64,000 bases of DNA from Eublepharis macularius (GCF_028583425.1 NC_072806.1:30798001-30862000); one strand, 5' to 3'. Positions 49,983-59,402 are shown, counted from the stretch's first letter. Made by a program: numbers and translations. The notes: generated by a model not told the origin, from the letters alone.

Positions 49983-50218
49983 AAACTAGGGTTAATTTCA
50001 TCTTGAAATTGACAGAGCCTTCCCAGAGGTGAAGATGAAATTAACAAACCCTCTGAGGAGCAATCTCCCCTGGCTCTGTCTTTTTAAACTACCCTAGTGT
50101 AGAGAAGTGAAATTGACAGAGCTTTCGGCTCTGTCTTTTTAAACTATGCTTACCGGCTAACAATGTGTCCCCCTACACTTGAGTGTCCCTGTGTTAGGTA
50201 TCTTGTGTAGAGAGACTC
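49983..50218. mobile_element. MITE family F, truncated
   Basis: It has ATTAACAAACCCTCTGAGGA, CTTTTTAAACTATGCTTACC and the end TTGTGTAGAGAGACTC. The left end is missing. Confidence 0.78.
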
Positions 50219-50329
50219 TCAGCTGCGGCCCTTTTTGTCTGGTCAAGTTGAGAGTGGGGACAGAAATGAAGGAAAGCAAAGACGCTTGGAGTCAAGAGCC
50301 GTCTCTCTTAACTGGTCAGATTATATTAT

Positions 50330-50700
50330 TGTTGTTGTTGTTCGTTTATAGCCCGCCTTTCTCACTAAGACCAAGGTGGACTACAAACTGCAAGTGAATA
50401 CAATCAATATCTAGGACATTCACAGCAAAAATAATCTGCTGAAAGGGTTACATAGGGCAGAGCAATAAAGCAAATGTCTACCAAACCGACAGACCCTAGA
50501 GACTAAGGATGCAGACCCTTCTAATCCCCCAGTACCTAAAACACTCCCTGGCCATAGAAAACTAACATGAAGGAGCCTCAAAGCTGGTTCCAGGTGGTTT
50601 GTTGCCCCAAGCAAGAAGCACCATCCCCTCCTGGGTCCAGGCCAATGACAACTGGGTCCAGCAGAGCCCCTGTGATGTTGCTGCATAGGACTGACATGGA
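50330..50700 (-). mobile_element. L2/CR1-like LINE tail and possible 3' region
   Basis: GTTTATAGCCCGCCTTTCTC and ACCAAGGTGGACTACAAACT are the inverted LINE tail, next to a GTT microsatellite. The following 300 bp may belong to the same LINE but are not clearly recognisable. Confidence 0.5.
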
Positions 50701-51030
50701 CCCAGTCAACAGCAGCATGGACTGAGGAGGGGATGCTCAAGAGTCTCCCATGCTGTTGATGGCTGGGAGTGAGTTGGGCCCTTGTGGTACCTTGGCACCC
50801 TCCTTGCTGTGCTGTACAAGCACCCACTTGAGCTGCTTGGCTGGAAAATGACCACTGGGCACATCAGCCCACGGTGAGCATGGAGGCATTTTCTAAGTGA
50901 AGAGCATTCAAACAAGCAGCCCTTCTATCCACCTGCACCTGCAGCCTAAACTGATACAATTGTGGGCAAGACATATGCTTCCTACTATTGTATATTTAAG
51001 CAGTTCTATAATCCTCTGGAAATGAAGGTG

Positions 51031-51390
51031 ACCTTGGATATGAGAGCACGACATTATCCAACTCAACTGCGCAAAGAAAAGGGGAGGAAGCAAGCTAGGC
51101 TACGATGAATCATGCTCTGGACCTTGGATGTGAGAGCACGGCATTATCCAACTCAACTGAGCAAAGAAAAGGGGAGGAAGCAAGCCAGGCTACGATGAGT
51201 CATGCTCTGGACCTTGGATGTGAGAGCACGGCATTATCCAACTCAACTGAGCAAAGAAAAGGGGAGGAAGCAAGCCAGGCTACGATGAATCATGCTCTGG
51301 ACCTTGGATGTGAGAGCACGGCATTATCCAACTCAACTGAGGAAAGAAAAGGGGAGGAAGCAAGCCAGACTACGATGAATCATGCTCTGG
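51031..51390 (+). repeat. 90-bp tandem repeat, four copies
   Basis: Four head-to-tail units starting at 51031, 51121, 51211 and 51301, with only a few differences each. Copy 1 is the most diverged and copies 2 and 3 differ by one base by eye. Because 90 is a multiple of three, one frame stays open (51105-51464) and encodes a 30-residue repeat beginning MNHALDLGCEST. No family is recognised and no promoter or splice context is seen, so it is called a minisatellite. It stops 28 bp before the LTR element. Confidence 0.9.
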
Positions 51391-51418
51391 AGGCAGCTTT
51401 AAAAACAGCTCTTTCGGG

Positions 51419-51833
51419 TGTCAGGTCCAGTGTATATCTAAACTGTACTGACTCCATTTTCTAATGCTTCTAGTGTTTAAGTGCTTTCTTCCCAGGTGCA
51501 CCAGTTCCCAGGCAGCATTCCCACCGGAGGAGACTGTTTTGTCTAACACCGTTCCACCAAGCATTGGCCTTGAAGAGAGCAGCTTCCCAGGACTGAGCGA
51601 TGTTGTTTTGAGAACTGTGGGGGGAGGCTAATCCAGATGGGTATTGTTACTCTGTATCTTATGCTTGCCCTTCATTGGTAACAATGATCATGTACCATCC
51701 TGAGTCTCCTATTCAGGACAGTGGACTATAATGGACCTTTTCTGCAGTAAAGTTTCCTTTCTCAAACAATGGACTTGTGTTTGCTTCTAAAGGGAATTCT
51801 GTAGTGAGAGCCTTATTTAGCCACAGTCTGACA
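51419..51833 (+). repeat. 5' LTR, 415 bp
   Basis: It starts TGTCAG and ends CTGACA, a perfect 6-bp terminal inverted repeat. It matches the 3' LTR base for base by eye. If transcription starts at the self-priming 11-mer at 51674, as the Tf1 model requires, U3 is 255 bp and R plus U5 160 bp. No strong TATA box is seen upstream of that point. An AGTAAA at about 51746 could be the poly(A) signal. Confidence 0.95.
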
Positions 51834-51835
51834 TT

Positions 51836-51846
51836 TTGTTACCAAT
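51836..51846 (+). promoter_or_regulatory. Self-priming primer-binding site
   Basis: The 11-mer TTGTTACCAAT begins 2 nt after the 5' LTR. Its exact reverse complement, ATTGGTAACAA, occurs inside the LTR at 51674-51684, and pairing stops at 11 nt on both sides. In Tf1, and as proposed for Sushi elements, the 5' end of the element's own RNA folds back on the PBS and primes reverse transcription in place of a tRNA. I do not recognise a tRNA 3' end in this site. Confidence 0.8.
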
Positions 51847-51847
51847 C

Positions 51848-54463
51848 ATGTCTGAGTCGGGCCCAGCGGAATCCAAGGTTGTCCCGGACAGGGATCCTTT
51901 GTTTGATCCGTATGCGTCTCCCGACAATCAACCAGCCCAAGACTCCCAGGAGCTGGGAGCAACCGGGAACGGGACCGGAGCCTCCACTTCCACCCCGCCT
52001 CTCATCGATCTCGGTGCTGAAGGGGCAAGGCCGAAGGCGACCGCTCTCCCCTTGATCTCGGTACCCACCCCGTCGGAGTGGGGAGCCAGACCCCGGGAAA
52101 CGAGAGAGCGCCGGGCCGGTGGACTCCATCCACGAGTTTCGATGGAAGGGCGCCGAAGCCTAGACACCGTCCCTGAGCTAGATAGCAGCCAACCATGGCG
52201 ATATTGGAATAGGACGCTCGAGCAGACGGAGGGGGACACGTCCCACCGCGGCGCCCTGAGTTGGGATTATTCCGAACTTGCTCCGTGGAAAGAGCCAACG
52301 GAAGTTCCTGAACAAAGTTGGGAGCATCTGCAAGGTCGCACCCATGCTGTAGATACTGGCATCTCGGCAGTGACGGGCCTGGCCAAGGGAATTCTAGCAG
52401 CGAGATCGCGAGTCGTTCAAGGAGACCCTCCGCCTTGGGGCCCCTTTTCCCCGGTGAGTGCAACGAATGAAGGTTCCGTGAGGGAGCAACCGGGGCCAAG
52501 TCGAATGCAACAGTTAGAAGCTAAACTGATGGATATGGAAGAAAGTTTGGCTCATGCCATTCATCTAATCTCGGCAATGGGAGCAGGAGAGAGACTGTCC
52601 CCTGAAGAGATGGCGGTGCAGATAGCTACACTCCAAAGTGTCATCTCCTATCCGGTGGAGGGAGTCCAGCAACAGTCGTCACCTACGGGAGAGGGGGACG
52701 CCTGCCCTGGCGAATCGGGAGAACAACCCAAGGAAATTCCCAAACTGCACGAAATTCCACCGAGAGGGGATAACCCGGTTGAGCCACCCGAAGAAACTCC
52801 CACCGAACCTCCTAACTCGGGAGGGGATTTACCGCCAGACGAGACTCCAGTTGAGCGGCCTACGGAAGGGGAAGAAAAGCCAAGTGGGACACCGGTGATA
52901 CCCCCTCATACTTCTCCAATAACGGTCCGGCCGGACCAATCGGGAGAACACCCGGCTCCATCCGAGGCGGGAGCCCTTCGCCAACCGCGGGAAACTGTTC
53001 CCGTCGGGCAAACTTCAGGGGATGGTCTACCAGTGCCACGAGGCCAGCCTTTGCTTCCCAGAATAACGACCCCTGGAGGGGCAAGCCCGCGCGGCCTTCC
53101 ACCCATCCGACCTTCGCCGCTGCGGCCCCTCCCGCCTCGACCGCAGCTCATACCGTTGCAGCAGCCACAGGACCAGCCCGCCTTACCACCCCCGAATCAA
53201 CCGGGAAGGCCCGCACCACTACGACATCTCCAACCCCCTCCTCCGCGGCCGATCCCCACTCAACCACACCAGCCTCCTCCACCTCGACAGTTACCGCCGA
53301 CGCCTCCCGTGTTACCAGCCAGACCAAGACTGCCGCCACCTGCTCGCCCGCCACTGCAGCCTCCGGCCCAACCGAGACCACCCCCGGCAGCCCAACCACG
53401 GCAACCTCTGCCAGCACCGCCGGTGTTGCCGCCGCCAGTACAACCGCCACCGTTGCCCCAACCGGGGCCCCAGTTACCTCCTCCCGCGCCCCAGGCGCAA
53501 TTAAGACTGCCAATGGACTTCTACCCAGCGCCTGCTCCGAGACAAGAACTCCCGATGGGCTGGGTGAAACTGGAAGCCACTTTCGATGGGGATCCCTCCA
53601 AACTAGGATTCTTCCTGGTGCAAGTGGTACAATTTTTCAACCGGTGGGGACACCTCTTCGGCAGCGAGGCCAGTCAAATTGAACATCTTGGATCCCGCTT
53701 ACAAGGCAAGGCAGCGGACTGGTATGTAGGACTATACAATGTTGGGGCCCCAGAACTCGATACTCTCCAGGGGTTGGTGGACGCTATCCGAGCGCAATAT
53801 GAAGACCCCTTAGAGGAAACCAGGGCCAGAACAGAATTGCAAGCCATTAAACAAGGCAGCATGTCAGCAAGAGACTATGTTACAAAATTCCGGCAATTGG
53901 CGGCCAAGTGCCCTAGGTGTGAGGAGTCCACCAAGATTATTCTGTTCAAGCAAGGACTAAACCCGAGACTTTTGGACAGAGCCCTTATGCAGGACAATCC
54001 CCCTACGTTGTTGGGTTGGATCCAACTTGCATGCGAAGTGGAGAATCGCATTCTGGAAGTCCGTTTGGTTGAACAACAACAACAAACGGGACAGAGAAGA
54101 CCGTTGACTTTACAGAAGGGAGGACGGGGAGCTGGCTACGCCACCCGTGGAGCGAGAGATGCTAGATGGCAACAAGGGCTGTGTTTGCAATGCGGACAAG
54201 CAGGTCACTTTGCAGCACAATGCCCCTACCGGCCTGTGCAAAGACCTCCGCTTCAACTACGGCGTCCAACCCTTGCTCCGTTTCCTACTCTCCAACGCCC
54301 AATTCCCGCGCCCCGAGCGAATAGAGGCCGCGGCGCTTCCCAAAGGCCTGCCTCAGAGAGAGGGCTGGAAGCGGAAGAAGTTATGGAATACGACCCCGCT
54401 TCCCCAACCGCAGAAGTCAATCCAGAAAGCCCCCAGTCGGGAAACGAGATGGATCTGTCGTAA
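51848..54463 (+). CDS. gag: Gag of the Sushi-type element
   Basis: An 871-residue frame from the ATG just after the primer-binding site. Residues 1-415 are polar and acidic with many P, E and G. Residues about 417-556 are extremely proline-rich. Residues about 570-740 look like a Ty3/gypsy capsid, with TFDGDPSKLGFF, GKAADWY and YVTKFRQLAAKCP in the order seen in PEG10. A CCHC zinc knuckle, C-x2-C-x4-H-x4-C, lies at 779-792. An upstream TTG in the same frame was not used because it lies in the primer-binding site. The 570-residue segment before the capsid is much longer than that of PEG10 (about 80 residues). The frame is open throughout. Confidence 0.9.
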   Translation: MSESGPAESKVVPDRDPLFDPYASPDNQPAQDSQELGATGNGTGASTSTPPLIDLGAEGARPKATALPLISVPTPSEWGARPRETRERRAGGLHPRVSMEGRRSLDTVPELDSSQPWRYWNRTLEQTEGDTSHRGALSWDYSELAPWKEPTEVPEQSWEHLQGRTHAVDTGISAVTGLAKGILAARSRVVQGDPPPWGPFSPVSATNEGSVREQPGPSRMQQLEAKLMDMEESLAHAIHLISAMGAGERLSPEEMAVQIATLQSVISYPVEGVQQQSSPTGEGDACPGESGEQPKEIPKLHEIPPRGDNPVEPPEETPTEPPNSGGDLPPDETPVERPTEGEEKPSGTPVIPPHTSPITVRPDQSGEHPAPSEAGALRQPRETVPVGQTSGDGLPVPRGQPLLPRITTPGGASPRGLPPIRPSPLRPLPPRPQLIPLQQPQDQPALPPPNQPGRPAPLRHLQPPPPRPIPTQPHQPPPPRQLPPTPPVLPARPRLPPPARPPLQPPAQPRPPPAAQPRQPLPAPPVLPPPVQPPPLPQPGPQLPPPAPQAQLRLPMDFYPAPAPRQELPMGWVKLEATFDGDPSKLGFFLVQVVQFFNRWGHLFGSEASQIEHLGSRLQGKAADWYVGLYNVGAPELDTLQGLVDAIRAQYEDPLEETRARTELQAIKQGSMSARDYVTKFRQLAAKCPRCEESTKIILFKQGLNPRLLDRALMQDNPPTLLGWIQLACEVENRILEVRLVEQQQQTGQRRPLTLQKGGRGAGYATRGARDARWQQGLCLQCGQAGHFAAQCPYRPVQRPPLQLRRPTLAPFPTLQRPIPAPRANRGRGASQRPASERGLEAEEVMEYDPASPTAEVNPESPQSGNEMDLS

Positions 54464-54488
54464 AAGGGCCCAAACGACAGATCCGCCC
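54439..54488 (+). promoter_or_regulatory. -1 ribosomal frameshift signal between gag and pol
   Basis: A slippery heptamer G-GGA-AAC sits in the gag frame at 54439-54445, 16 nt before the gag stop codon begins. After a 5-nt spacer comes a perfect 10-bp stem, GGATCTGTCG (54451-54460) with CGACAGATCC (54475-54484). Loop bases GGGC (54466-54469) can pair with GCCC (54485-54488) to make an H-type pseudoknot. Pol lies in the -1 frame. GGGAAAC followed by a pseudoknot is the known signal of PEG10, FIV and SRV-1, and -1 slippage is known for Sushi elements. Confidence 0.85.
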
Positions 54489-54534
54489 CAAGCCAGTCCC
54501 TGCACGGAACCGGCCGCCTGGGTCCATCTTATTC

Positions 54535-57500
54535 ATGCCAGTGACTCTAATCAACCCAGAGAGACAAATGCATATTCGGGTGCAAGCCCTTATCGACTCG
54601 GGCTGTTCGAGAGACATCATCGCCCCAGCTTTAGTCAATGGACTAGTCTTACCAACTCGGGAATTACAAAATCCAGTAATCTTTGAACAAATGGATGGCA
54701 CCAATATGAACCCTGTCACAACTGAGACCATCCCAGTGATCACAGGCATGGGACAACATTGGGAAAAGAGGTCTTTTGTCATCAGCTCTACTGCCAAGTA
54801 CCCGTTAATTCTAGGCAGCAAGTGGTTATGTGATCACAATCCCTACATAGACTGGGCACAAGGATGTATCACCTTCAGTCATGCCAACTGTAAAAATCAC
54901 CGTTGGAACCAAAACTGGGGCGAGGATCCGACTCATACTGAAAAGGCCCTTCTCACTCAAGAAGAAGTCAACCAAATACCCGAACCGTATTGGCCTTTTC
55001 TAAATGCTTTTTCTGAGGAGGAAGCTGATACTCTACCCCCGCACCGACGAACGGATTGCGCGGTGGAAATTTTACCCGGAGCCTCACTGCCCAAAGGACG
55101 ACTCTATCCCATGAGTCTCCATGAACGAGAAGAGCTCCGGAAATTCATCAACACCAACCTCCAACGAGGGTTCATCCGCCCAGCCAATAGTCCCCACGCC
55201 GCTCCGGTCCTCTTCGTGAAAAAGAAGGATGGGGGACTCCGACTGTGCACAGATTTCCGAGGACTGAATGCAGTGTCCACCAACAACGCCTATCCGATAC
55301 CACTCATCCGAGACCTTCTCAACGTCGTGGCCCAAGGTAAGATCTTTACGAAATTAGATCTAAAAGATGCTTACTTCCACGTTCGTATCAAAGCAGGGGA
55401 TGAGTGGAAAACCGCGTTTAATACGCCCCTCGGACAATATGAATACCTCGTTATGCCTTTTGGATTGACGGGAGCCCCGTCTGTATTCATGTCCATGATA
55501 AACGAAGTTCTACATGAATTTTTGTACAAAGGGGTGGTGGTGTACCTTGATGATGTTTTAATTTATTCAGACACCGAGGAAGAACATATTCAAATGGTAC
55601 AAAAGGTCCTGGCCACCTTGATGAATAATAAAATGCCCATCAAGTTGTCCAAATGTGAATTCCATAAAACCGAACTCACTTACCTTGGGTATTGCATCTC
55701 CCCAGAGGGTTTAAAAATGGATCCAGCCAAAATACAAGCGATCCAAGAATGGCAAACACCCACCACCCGGAAAGAACTGCAATCCTTCCTGGGTTTTGCC
55801 AACTTCTATAGAGACTTTATAGCAAATTTCGCCCAAATCACGCTCCCCTTAACAGAACTGCTGAAAACAAAAGATAAAGGGGACCAAGCTAAAAAACCCT
55901 CCTCCAAACTACAATGGACCCCAGATTGCCAAACTGCTTTCGAATGCCTAAAAAAGCAATTTGTAACGGAACCCATCCTCTCCCACCCCAACGAACAATC
56001 CCCTTTCATAGTGCAGGTCGACGCCAGCGATACGGCAATAGGGGGAGTTTTACTGCAGAAGGGGGAGGATGGAAGATTACGGCCTTGTGCGTTCTTGTCT
56101 AGAAAATTTTCGGAGGCGGAAAGGAATTGGAATGTGTGGGAGAAGGAGGCTTTTGCAGTAAAAGCAGCTCTTACTAACTGGAGGCATTGGCTGGAGGGGG
56201 CGCGATACCCTTTCGAGGTCTGGACAGATCATAAAAATCTGGAGGCCCTCCGAAGCCCACGCAGACTGAATGCCAAGCAATTGCGATGGGCGGAATTCTT
56301 TTCCAAATTCAACTTCACTCTAAATTATCTCCCGGGCAAAACTAACTTTTTGGCGGACGCCCTATCGCGCATGCCCCAACATAAGAGCAAACGGGAGGAG
56401 ACTGTCGACACGGTCTTCTCGCCTACGCAACTTGGGGGCGTGGTAACTACTCGCAGTCGTGCCAAGTCGCCCCTCCCGGCCAACCAAGAGTGGAAATCGA
56501 AACTTAAAACTGAAGTGGAAAAGGAGGGGGATAAAGCTCCGCGAAACAAACTGACCCAATCCCCACAAGGGGATTGGCTAGCGGGGAGCAAGTTTTATGT
56601 CCCTGACAGCCTCAGGCTGGAGGTCTTGCAACGCTGTCATGATGCTCCCACTGCTGGTCATTATGGGTATTTGAAAACATTGCACCTAGTCCAAAGGCAA
56701 TTCTGGTGGCCGGGCATGCGCAAAGACATTTCCCAATATGTTAGTTCCTGCCCCGTTTGCCTCAGCGCCAAAACCAGAAAAGGAAAACCTCCGGGTCTCC
56801 TGCAACCATTGGAAACGCCAAACAGACCTTGGGAAATAATATCTATGGACTTTATCACTGATCTACCTATTTCAAAAGGACATAATTGTATTTTAGTCGT
56901 GGTAGATCTGTTCTCCAAACAAGCTCATTTTATTCCCTGTACTGCTATACCCTCCGCTCGAAAACTAGCGGACTTGTTTTTGAAACACATCGTAAAATTA
57001 CATTCTTTTCCGTCCAAGGTGATTTCGGATCGCGGCGGACAGTTCGTTGCCAACTTCTGGCGGGAGCTTTTGAAAATGTTGAATATTGAGCAAGGAATCA
57101 GTTCAAGCCACCACCCACAAACCGACGGACAATCCGAAAAAACAAACCAAATACTGGAACAGTTCCTTCGTTGCTACATAAATTTTCAACAAGATAATTG
57201 GGTGGACCTTCTCCCTCTAGCCGAATTCTCATATAACAACAGTGTACACGCTTCAACCGGAGAGGCCCCTTTCAAAATTGTCTATGGAGCTCACTTCAAT
57301 CCCTTCCCGTTGGACGCTCCCCCTCTCCATTCCTCTAAATTGCCAGATGTATCTTCGTGGTGGGGGGAGGCGGCGCAACAGTGGACTCTTATTAAGAAAC
57401 ACCTTGAAAAAGCCAAACTGGATTACAAAAAATACGCAGATCGCCATCGTGTGGCCGAATGGGATTTACAACCTGGAGATCATGTGTATATTTCCACAAA

Positions 57501-57909
57501 GAACCTGAAACTAGCTCAGACAAGCCGCAAACTCGCTCTAAAATTCCTGGGACCTTTTCCTGTGCGCAAGATAATAAATAAAGTGACTGTTGCCGTAACT
57601 TTGCCCAAGAACTTGCGCCATGTTCATGACACGTTCCATGTCAGTCTTTTAAAGAAAGCTCCCACCGAGGACAAATGGCACATCAAAGCTCCACCCATTC
57701 CAACTTTAATTGACGATCAAATACACTATGAGGTACAACAAATTTTGGACTCTAAACTTAAGCGAAATCAGCTTTTTTACCTCATTAGATGGAAGGACTT
57801 TGATTCTGGTTACGATGAATGGTTGAACTCTGCACATGTTCATGCTCCTAGATTAACCAAAGCTTTTCATACTCGCTACCCATATAAGCCAGGGGGGGAT
57901 CTGTTTTAA
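54535..57909 (+). CDS. pol: Pol of the Sushi-type element (PR-RT-RH-IN-chromodomain)
   Basis: A 1124-residue frame counted from its first internal ATG. The frame is open further upstream across the gag overlap, so the family's frameshift rather than this ATG is the likely entry. Domains in order: aspartic protease (DSG near residue 21), reverse transcriptase (YLDD at 337-340), RNase H (VDAS near 496) and integrase HHCC finger (H702, H709, C739, C742). The integrase core D772, D832, E868 has the D-x59-D-x35-E spacing of Ty3/gypsy. A C-terminal chromodomain from about 1065 includes LIRWKDFDSGYDEW and identifies a chromovirus. Chromodomains in this group direct integration through histone marks. 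The frame is open throughout. Confidence 0.93.
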   Translation: MPVTLINPERQMHIRVQALIDSGCSRDIIAPALVNGLVLPTRELQNPVIFEQMDGTNMNPVTTETIPVITGMGQHWEKRSFVISSTAKYPLILGSKWLCDHNPYIDWAQGCITFSHANCKNHRWNQNWGEDPTHTEKALLTQEEVNQIPEPYWPFLNAFSEEEADTLPPHRRTDCAVEILPGASLPKGRLYPMSLHEREELRKFINTNLQRGFIRPANSPHAAPVLFVKKKDGGLRLCTDFRGLNAVSTNNAYPIPLIRDLLNVVAQGKIFTKLDLKDAYFHVRIKAGDEWKTAFNTPLGQYEYLVMPFGLTGAPSVFMSMINEVLHEFLYKGVVVYLDDVLIYSDTEEEHIQMVQKVLATLMNNKMPIKLSKCEFHKTELTYLGYCISPEGLKMDPAKIQAIQEWQTPTTRKELQSFLGFANFYRDFIANFAQITLPLTELLKTKDKGDQAKKPSSKLQWTPDCQTAFECLKKQFVTEPILSHPNEQSPFIVQVDASDTAIGGVLLQKGEDGRLRPCAFLSRKFSEAERNWNVWEKEAFAVKAALTNWRHWLEGARYPFEVWTDHKNLEALRSPRRLNAKQLRWAEFFSKFNFTLNYLPGKTNFLADALSRMPQHKSKREETVDTVFSPTQLGGVVTTRSRAKSPLPANQEWKSKLKTEVEKEGDKAPRNKLTQSPQGDWLAGSKFYVPDSLRLEVLQRCHDAPTAGHYGYLKTLHLVQRQFWWPGMRKDISQYVSSCPVCLSAKTRKGKPPGLLQPLETPNRPWEIISMDFITDLPISKGHNCILVVVDLFSKQAHFIPCTAIPSARKLADLFLKHIVKLHSFPSKVISDRGGQFVANFWRELLKMLNIEQGISSSHHPQTDGQSEKTNQILEQFLRCYINFQQDNWVDLLPLAEFSYNNSVHASTGEAPFKIVYGAHFNPFPLDAPPLHSSKLPDVSSWWGEAAQQWTLIKKHLEKAKLDYKKYADRHRVAEWDLQPGDHVYISTKNLKLAQTSRKLALKFLGPFPVRKIINKVTVAVTLPKNLRHVHDTFHVSLLKKAPTEDKWHIKAPPIPTLIDDQIHYEVQQILDSKLKRNQLFYLIRWKDFDSGYDEWLNSAHVHAPRLTKAFHTRYPYKPGGDLF

Positions 57910-57920
57910 GGGGGGCAGAA
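57908..57920 (+). other. Polypurine tract
   Basis: A purine-rich run, AAGGGGGGCAGAA, lies flush against the 3' LTR and overlaps the end of the pol stop codon. This is the position where plus-strand DNA synthesis is primed in LTR elements. Confidence 0.85.
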
Positions 57921-58335
57921 TGTCAGGTCCAGTGTATATCTAAACTGTACTGACTCCATTTTCTAATGCTTCTAGTGTTTAAGTGCTTTCTTCCCAGGTG
58001 CACCAGTTCCCAGGCAGCATTCCCACCGGAGGAGACTGTTTTGTCTAACACCGTTCCACCAAGCATTGGCCTTGAAGAGAGCAGCTTCCCAGGACTGAGC
58101 GATGTTGTTTTGAGAACTGTGGGGGGAGGCTAATCCAGATGGGTATTGTTACTCTGTATCTTATGCTTGCCCTTCATTGGTAACAATGATCATGTACCAT
58201 CCTGAGTCTCCTATTCAGGACAGTGGACTATAATGGACCTTTTCTGCAGTAAAGTTTCCTTTCTCAAACAATGGACTTGTGTTTGCTTCTAAAGGGAATT
58301 CTGTAGTGAGAGCCTTATTTAGCCACAGTCTGACA
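57921..58335 (+). repeat. 3' LTR, 415 bp
   Basis: Same length as the 5' LTR and identical to it by eye over all 415 bases, with TGTCAG and CTGACA ends. The two copies are made equal at insertion, so lack of divergence indicates a very recent integration. The host sequence resumes with TTGGGACC. Confidence 0.95.
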
Positions 58336-58899
58336 TTGGGACCTTTGCAACACACTTGGTGCCAGGAATCAGCCCCAAAGGAAATACCAATTACTGGGCA
58401 ATTGCAGCGGAGGTAGGAACCAGAGAAATTACGGCTGTGTAAGCATGGAGAGGAGGGTGCACCACTCTTCTCTCTGGCTAGATCCTTTGGGTCCCCAGCC
58501 GGCAGAAAGGCAAGGACTTTGATCTTATCTATTACTTTTACATTAAAAGGACTCTGCAATCAAACCCAGAGTCCCAACGAAGCAATGAAAGAACTCTCTC
58601 CCTCCAAAACAAGGTGCAGCTTGGTGATTACAGCATGCCTCTCTGGGGGTTTCATCTGGTTTTGCTTTGGAGCACACTCAATGTTTTGTTATCAGGCTGG
58701 GTGCTAACTCTGGGACATTATCAATTCGCCTTATTTACAGGATGGGGCATGGCCAACTTGAATGTGAAGCAGTAGCCTCAGGAAACAGATCTTGGTGGGA
58801 TTGGGGGTGGTGATGGTAACACGGGGTGGCTACAAAATTTGTTATTTTTTAAATTTGGCAACCCCATTTCAAAACGGGCTGGGACTAGCACAGTTCATG

Positions 58900-59300
58900 G
58901 ATCATGTTCTCTCTGTCAAACCTGCCTTGATGGTAAAATCATCACCAGGGCCTCTGCTTTTGAGCACCCTCACAGTCACAGACTGAGCCTTTTCTGTGGT
59001 GGCACCTTGCCTATGGAATTCTCCCTGTGCATCCCTTCACTTGCTTGGCATGTACCTGTCTGAGTTTCAGGAGTCAAGAGGTTTTTTATTTTCCTAGGTA
59101 TTTGGCCAGAATTAAGTGTTTTACACAGTGTCTCAAATGAATTTTCAAAAAGATATTAACAACTGGATCCATTTTTCCCCCTTTGAATTTAACTGCCACT
59201 ACTGTTTCACTTTTAGTCTGCATTTTAACCACTGCCTGGTTTGGTTGTCAGTATCATTTCAGGAAGTTTTACAATGTTTTTTAAATTGTAGTTTTAGTCT
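58900..59300 (+). mobile_element. L2/CR1-like LINE 3' region
   Basis: GAGCCTTTTCTGTGGTGGCA and TTGCCTATGGAATTCTCCCT match the LINE-type 3' region in sense orientation. Boundaries are approximate. Confidence 0.45.
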
Positions 59301-59402
59301 CGTGATTGCCCTGAGCTCTGCAGGCTGGCCAGGCCTGGACTCCTCTGGAGTAGGACCACTGGCTTGACTAGCTAGACTTGGGAGCAGGGAACTGGAGCAC
59401 AG

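Larger units (their letters stand above)
51419..58335 (+). mobile_element. Complete Sushi-type Ty3/gypsy chromovirus
   Basis: A 6.9-kb LTR retrotransposon. Parts in order are a 5' LTR, a self-priming primer-binding site, gag, an overlapping pol in the -1 frame, a polypurine tract and a 3' LTR. Pol runs protease, reverse transcriptase, RNase H, integrase and chromodomain, and there is no envelope gene. Domain order, chromodomain, self-priming site and the gag-pol slip signal all place it in the Tf1/Sushi branch of chromoviruses. It looks whole: no break was seen in either frame, and the two LTRs are the same length and identical by eye, so insertion is recent. Flanking pentamers TCGGG and TTGGG look like a target duplication with one CpG change. 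It is antisense to DOC2B. Confidence 0.95.

Noticed and set aside
51105-51464. 119-residue open frame with 30-residue repeats
   Set aside because: Explained by a 90-bp tandem array whose unit length is a multiple of three. No promoter, splice sites or homology seen.
53148-53513. Minus-strand frame rich in V, A and E opposite gag
   Set aside because: It is the mirror of the proline-rich codons of gag, not a gene.
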